Shown: positions 60,973 to 64,000 of the stretch, piece after piece
Position numbering within the stretch: the first letter of the stretch is position 1
Layout of the letters: each line of letters opens with the position of its first letter
Assembly: GCA_905215525.1 (NCBI GenBank)
Contig: CAJMQJ010000003.1
Location: 1 to 64,000, forward strand
Direction of reading: 5' to 3'
Source of the DNA: an uncultured bacterium
GTDB lineage: Bacteria; Actinomycetota; Coriobacteriia; Coriobacteriales; Coriobacteriaceae
DNA: 64,000 nt
Notes under the pieces: generated by a model
Seen by the model: the letters and a program-made list of their open reading frames with translations, nothing else
Database searches by the model: none
Told to the model about the DNA's origin: nothing
Position numbers and translations under genes: made by a program

Positions 60973-62025
60973 ATGATCACTTCCGAGCTTTTCGGCACCG
61001 CGCCGTGCGGTACCCCCGTTCATCGTTACACCCTCAACGGGCCCGAGATCTACGTTCGCATTATGGACTATGGCGCCACCGTGCTGGGTATCGATGTGCC
61101 CGACATTCCCGGCAACGTGCGCGATGTGGTGCTGGGCTTCGATAAGCTCGAGGATTACTTTGACAACCCCGCCTGCTTTGGCGCGACCATCGGCCCCGTG
61201 GCAAACCGCACCGCGGGCGCCACGATCGCCATCGACGGCACGGACTGGCATATGCCCGCCAACGAGGGCGCCAACAACCTGCACAGCGACCTTGAGCACG
61301 GCCTGCACAAACGTGTGTGGGATGTTGAGCTCGACGAGGTCCATAACGCCGTGCGCATGACCACCTCGCTTAAGGATGGCGAGCTGGGCCTGCCCGGCAA
61401 CCGAACCTTTACGGCCGTGTTTACCGTTACGCGCACCGGCGTCTTCCGCATCGATTATGGCTGCGAGAGCGACCGCGCCACCTACGTGTCCATGACCAAC
61501 CACACGTACTTTAACCTTGCAGGCCATAACGCCGGCATGGACTGCGAACATTTCTTTGTCGCCAACGCCGCCCACTACCTGCCCATTAACGAGCAGAACA
61601 TCCCCACCGGCGAGATTGCTCCGGTCGAGGGAACACCGTTTGACTTTCGCGAGCTTCGCCCCGTCGCACCCGGCATGGAGGCCGACGACCCGCAGATCAA
61701 GCAGGCCCGTGGCTACGATCACTGCCTGTGCATCGATGGCTATCAGTACGGCCGCAACCTGCGCCGCGCGATGCACGTCGAGGAGATGTGGACCGGTCGT
61801 GAGATGGACTACTACACCACTGCCCCGGGCGTGCAGCTCTACACCGGCAACTGGCTGGGCGACGAGCACGCCAAGGACGATGCCAACTATGGCTGGGGCG
61901 CCGGCTTTGCCCTCGAGGCCGAGATGTACCCCGACACGCCGCACCAGCCTCTGTTCCCGCAGGGCATTGTGGGCCCGGGCCATCCCTACAGCAATGTGAT
62001 CGAATACCACTTTATGAGGCACTAA
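60973..62025 (+). CDS. galM: Aldose 1-epimerase (galactose mutarotase)
   Basis: Interconverts alpha and beta anomers of galactose and glucose, feeding GalK. The 350-residue protein has GFDKLEDYFDNPACFGATIGPVANR-type N-terminal features, NHTYFNLAGH and GNWLGDEH, and a C-terminal Glu/Tyr catalytic region. Length fits GalM (about 345). ATG 60973 follows TTAGGAACC. Monocistronic, divergent from deoR 2. Confidence 0.93.
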   Translation: MITSELFGTAPCGTPVHRYTLNGPEIYVRIMDYGATVLGIDVPDIPGNVRDVVLGFDKLEDYFDNPACFGATIGPVANRTAGATIAIDGTDWHMPANEGANNLHSDLEHGLHKRVWDVELDEVHNAVRMTTSLKDGELGLPGNRTFTAVFTVTRTGVFRIDYGCESDRATYVSMTNHTYFNLAGHNAGMDCEHFFVANAAHYLPINEQNIPTGEIAPVEGTPFDFRELRPVAPGMEADDPQIKQARGYDHCLCIDGYQYGRNLRRAMHVEEMWTGREMDYYTTAPGVQLYTGNWLGDEHAKDDANYGWGAGFALEAEMYPDTPHQPLFPQGIVGPGHPYSNVIEYHFMRH

Positions 62026-62051
62026 GCCCGCAACGCGACATATCGCACAGC

Positions 62052-62087
62052 AGCGCCCGCCGGCACCACCGCCAGCGGGCGCTTTTT
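62052..62087 (+). terminator. Terminator of galM
   Basis: Stem AGCGCCCGC (62052-62060) with GCGGGCGC (62075-62082), then TTTTT. Confidence 0.93.
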
Positions 62088-62131
62088 CATCTTTTAGGCT
62101 CGTTTTTTCTGTGACTGTATGAGTGACATAT

Positions 62132-62286
62132 CAAAACTATGCCCATTTACTACGTTTAGCCCGGGATGCTCGACCATGCACCGGTTTTTGTTACATTTGT
62201 GAGCAGTATACCTGCGGTTTTGTTTTTCTCAAATTCGACATGCTCGGCGATAGCCGACCAAACGTAGTAAATGGGCATAGTTTTTG
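62132..62286. repeat. ACTACGTTTA palindromic element, copy 2
   Basis: Outer arms 62132-62157 and 62260-62286 pair over about 26 bases. Loop core TACCTGCGGTTTTGTTTTT at 62209-62227. Homologous to 46968-47097 in inverted orientation. Confidence 0.85.
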
Positions 62287-62326
62287 ACAGGCGGCATCGC
62301 GCGCATCCCTCGCAAGGGCAAAATGA

Positions 62327-62354
62327 TCCGTTTTCCTCCGTCCCCAAGGGATCA
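62327..62354 (-). repeat. 28-base repeat containing the EIIB stop codon
   Basis: Exact inverted copy of 42024-42051. The TGA that ends the EIIB gene is the first three bases of the repeat. Confidence 0.85.
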
Positions 62355-62834
62355 GTTGAACAGATTGCCAATGGGGTCGGGGGCGGAACTGGGGAGATAA
62401 CGGATTTCTAGCTCTATGCCGAGCTTTTGCAACTCTTTGAAGGCGGCGATGTCCGTATCGCCTACGGCAATGGCAGGCGTTGCAGAGCGCTTGCCCTCCC
62501 TCGCCCGCATATGGCCGATGCTGATCTTGGTTATTGGCACACCGCCCTTAACCAGCGCGAGTGCATCCGTGGGCGACGCCACCATGATGAGAATCCATTG
62601 GCGCGGCGTTGCGGTATAAATGATGTCGATGGTCCTTTGCACCGAGAAAAACCGCGTCCAAACGCCTTCTGGCGCCGCCACCCTCATGGGTGCCCATTGG
62701 CGCGAATCCGCCGCGATCTCATCGTTGACGATTAAGACAAGATTGGAACCCACGGCTTCGTTCCACAGCTCAACGTCTTGCCCGTAAATGAAACGGTCAT
62801 CGATACGCGTGAGAAGGATCTTGGGTTGAGCCAT
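62352..62834 (-). CDS. Orphan PTS mannose/sorbose-type EIIB lacking the active-site His
   Basis: A 160-residue EIIB of the mannose/sorbose/N-acetylgalactosamine family (compare AgaB). The family motif R-I-D-x-R-x-I-H-G-Q is RIDDRFIYGQ here: Tyr17 replaces the His that is phosphorylated. The rest is well kept (NLVLIVNDEIAADS, ILIMVASPTDALALVKGGVPI, GHMRAREGKR). No EIIA, EIIC or EIID of this family is nearby. ATG 62834 follows GGGG. I infer a non-phosphorylatable regulator or a decaying gene; its stop lies inside a mobile-looking repeat, so the C-terminus may have been altered. Confidence 0.88.
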   Translation of the reverse strand: MAQPKILLTRIDDRFIYGQDVELWNEAVGSNLVLIVNDEIAADSRQWAPMRVAAPEGVWTRFFSVQRTIDIIYTATPRQWILIMVASPTDALALVKGGVPITKISIGHMRAREGKRSATPAIAVGDTDIAAFKELQKLGIELEIRYLPSSAPDPIGNLFN

Positions 62835-63041
62835 GGCTGCCCCATTCTGTTTGAGACCCATACGAGCGGGACGTCGGCCACCAACTCAACAGCAGGTCAA
62901 GTACCAAATGGGCACTGCAGACATCACGCCTCTAATATTAGTGCATTTAAAGTGAGAAAAGCCGTCAGAACACTTGCGCGGATGTGCGATGTCCCGTATC
63001 ATAGACAGCCGTTGGCGCCTCAGTTGCGTCATCACATGGCC

Positions 63042-63117
63042 GCCAGCGTAGCTCAGTTGGTAGAGCACCGCTCTCGTAAAGCGGGGGTCACCGGTTCGAG
63101 CCCGGTCGCTGGCTCCA
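63042..63117 (+). tRNA. tRNA-Thr (anticodon CGU)
   Basis: A 76-base cloverleaf: acceptor GCCAGCG pairs with CGCTGGC, anticodon loop CTCGTAA with CGT, T-arm ACCGG TTCGAGC CCGGT, encoded CCA end at 63115-63117. Confidence 0.97.
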
Positions 63118-63128
63118 TTGCTCAAGAT

Positions 63129-63152
63129 AGCCGCCTTCGGGCGGCTTTTTTG
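63129..63152 (+). terminator. Terminator of tRNA-Thr
   Basis: Stem AGCCGCC (63129-63135) with GGCGGCT (63140-63146), TTCG loop and a T tract, 11 bases after the tRNA. Confidence 0.95.
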
Positions 63153-63374
63153 TTGCCGATTTTGAGTGCGTGCGCGCCAATCCAAGCATCGCCACGTCAA
63201 CAGCGGCCCACTCGGTGGACTTCGGGTTTAATGCTTAGGGGCGGGGATTTACCAAAGTGAAATCTTAATGAAAAGAAACCCAGCTGCAACAATTGCCATG
63301 GTGAGGGCTCGAATTGGCCATATAGATCTAAAATAGTCACGATATACAAATGTCGAGAGACGTTGGGGATATAG

Positions 63375-63884
63375 ATGAAAAGAACTAAGGGTTTTCTTTT
63401 GTTGGTATTGATGCTGCTCGGACTGTTCTGCCTGAGTGGCCCTTCTTGGGCCAAGGCTGTCTGTCCTGAAGGTGAGCCTCAGCAGTCTTATACGGGCAGT
63501 CTGCTGATAACTGCTAAGGAGGGCGATGCCGACTCTCAGTCTTGGGTAAATCCCCTTGCCACTTTTGAGGGGGACGGCGGAACGGTCAAGCTTGACCACA
63601 TTGGTAGCGGGATTTTGAGGTGGCAAGTTCTTCCGGACAAAATTGCGAACGATCCCTTCTCTTTTGCTGGAACGATATATCTATACAAGGTTGTGAGCGG
63701 AAAACAAAAATACGTCGATTGCTATCCGACAAACGGGTCTGGAATTGCATTCACCGGCATTTCGGGGCAGATTGATACACATGTACGAAAGGGAACCTAT
63801 GTGGTGCGTTGGGTTGGAGCTGCTGCAGGCCCGATATGGATTGCGGTCTTGCGCCCCGATGTCCAAATAGGTTTCTCTCTCTAG
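63375..63884 (+). CDS. Secreted protein of unknown function
   Basis: A 169-residue protein with a clear signal peptide (MKRTKGFLLLVLMLLGLFCL; cleavage likely after SWAKA near residue 28). The mature part of about 140 residues is beta-rich with two Cys (one near the N-terminus, one in YVDCYP) that could form a disulfide. No family recognised. The DNA is AT-richer than most of the window, suggesting acquisition. A further gene starts 15 bases after its stop. Confidence 0.75.
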   Translation: MKRTKGFLLLVLMLLGLFCLSGPSWAKAVCPEGEPQQSYTGSLLITAKEGDADSQSWVNPLATFEGDGGTVKLDHIGSGILRWQVLPDKIANDPFSFAGTIYLYKVVSGKQKYVDCYPTNGSGIAFTGISGQIDTHVRKGTYVVRWVGAAAGPIWIAVLRPDVQIGFSL

Positions 63885-63898
63885 ACGGGAAGTTGCTC

Positions 63899-64000
63899 AT
63901 GAACGCCATATACGACGGGGATGACTGGGTCGATCATTATACTTGGCGCCTGGTCGGCTCGAACGACAATGGGGATGTGGTGTTTGATGGACTATGTCCA
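63899..64000 (+). CDS. Start of an unrecognised gene, cut by the window edge
   Basis: 34 codons are visible (MNAIYDGDDWVDHYTWRLVG...), open to the last base. GGGAAG lies 8 bases before the ATG. Probably co-transcribed with the secreted protein gene. Acidic and aromatic-rich; no family assigned. Confidence 0.55.
   Translation, partial: MNAIYDGDDWVDHYTWRLVGSNDNGDVVFDGLCP

Noticed and set aside
63197..63454. Minus-strand open frame opposite the secreted protein start
   Set aside because: No homology and no ribosome binding site; the plus-strand gene has a clear signal peptide.
1..64000. Prophage or integrative element
   Set aside because: No integrase, portal, terminase or relaxase genes; the tRNA-Thr at 63042 has no attachment-site duplication that I can see inside the window.

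Overview
The window is chromosomal DNA of a high-GC, strictly fermentative, sugar-using Actinomycetota of the gut. Coriobacteriia, and most likely Collinsella, is an inference from overall gene content (lactose PTS with tagatose-6-phosphate pathway, pyruvate formate-lyase, flavodiiron protein, agmatine pathway, membrane LuxR regulators) and from the dense intergenic palindromes; no rRNA or other marker gene is present to confirm it. No prophage, CRISPR array, insertion sequence with transposase, or replication origin was seen.

Layout. 0-3 kb: pyruvate formate-lyase split into a core protein and a separate glycyl-radical protein. 3-8 kb: MarR regulator and heterodimeric ABC exporter. 8-11 kb: DAHP synthase, a GNAT acetyltransferase and a decayed kinase gene. 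11-28 kb: an agmatine/putrescine region with two agmatine deiminases, putrescine carbamoyltransferase, two APC antiporters, two seven-helix LuxR regulators of AguR type, a soluble LuxR regulator, an amidohydrolase and a MATE pump, interrupted by a DUF4143 ATPase. 28-34 kb: Bce-type ABC transporter, a Nudix-Vsr fusion, an AraC regulator and a HAD phosphatase. 34-62 kb: a galactose/lactose island holding a class II tagatose-bisphosphate aldolase, DeoR, flavodiiron protein, LacI, galK-galT, lacC, lacX, lacB, lacA, lacF, two EIICB-lacG modules each with its own LacI gene, a RelE-type toxin-antitoxin pair, a second DUF4143 ATPase, a second DeoR gene and galM. 62-64 kb: an orphan mannose/sorbose-type EIIB lacking its active-site His, tRNA-Thr and a secreted protein.

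How it works together. Lactose or related beta-galactosides would enter by EIICB with LacF, be cut by LacG, and the galactose 6-phosphate would pass through LacAB, LacC and the class II aldolase; free galactose goes through GalM, GalK and GalT. Three LacI and two DeoR proteins sit next to clear operator-like palindromes. A short near-palindrome, ACCGTTCACSG, recurs upstream of most catabolic units, including pflB and the putrescine carbamoyltransferase gene, and may be a global operator. Agmatine would be taken up in exchange for putrescine, deiminated and split to carbamoyl phosphate; carbamate kinase is not in the window.

The least explained material is intergenic: several families of long palindromes, some sharing a loop core although the arms differ, one family with six copies that all have 25-base loops, and iteron arrays upstream of both DUF4143 ATPase genes.
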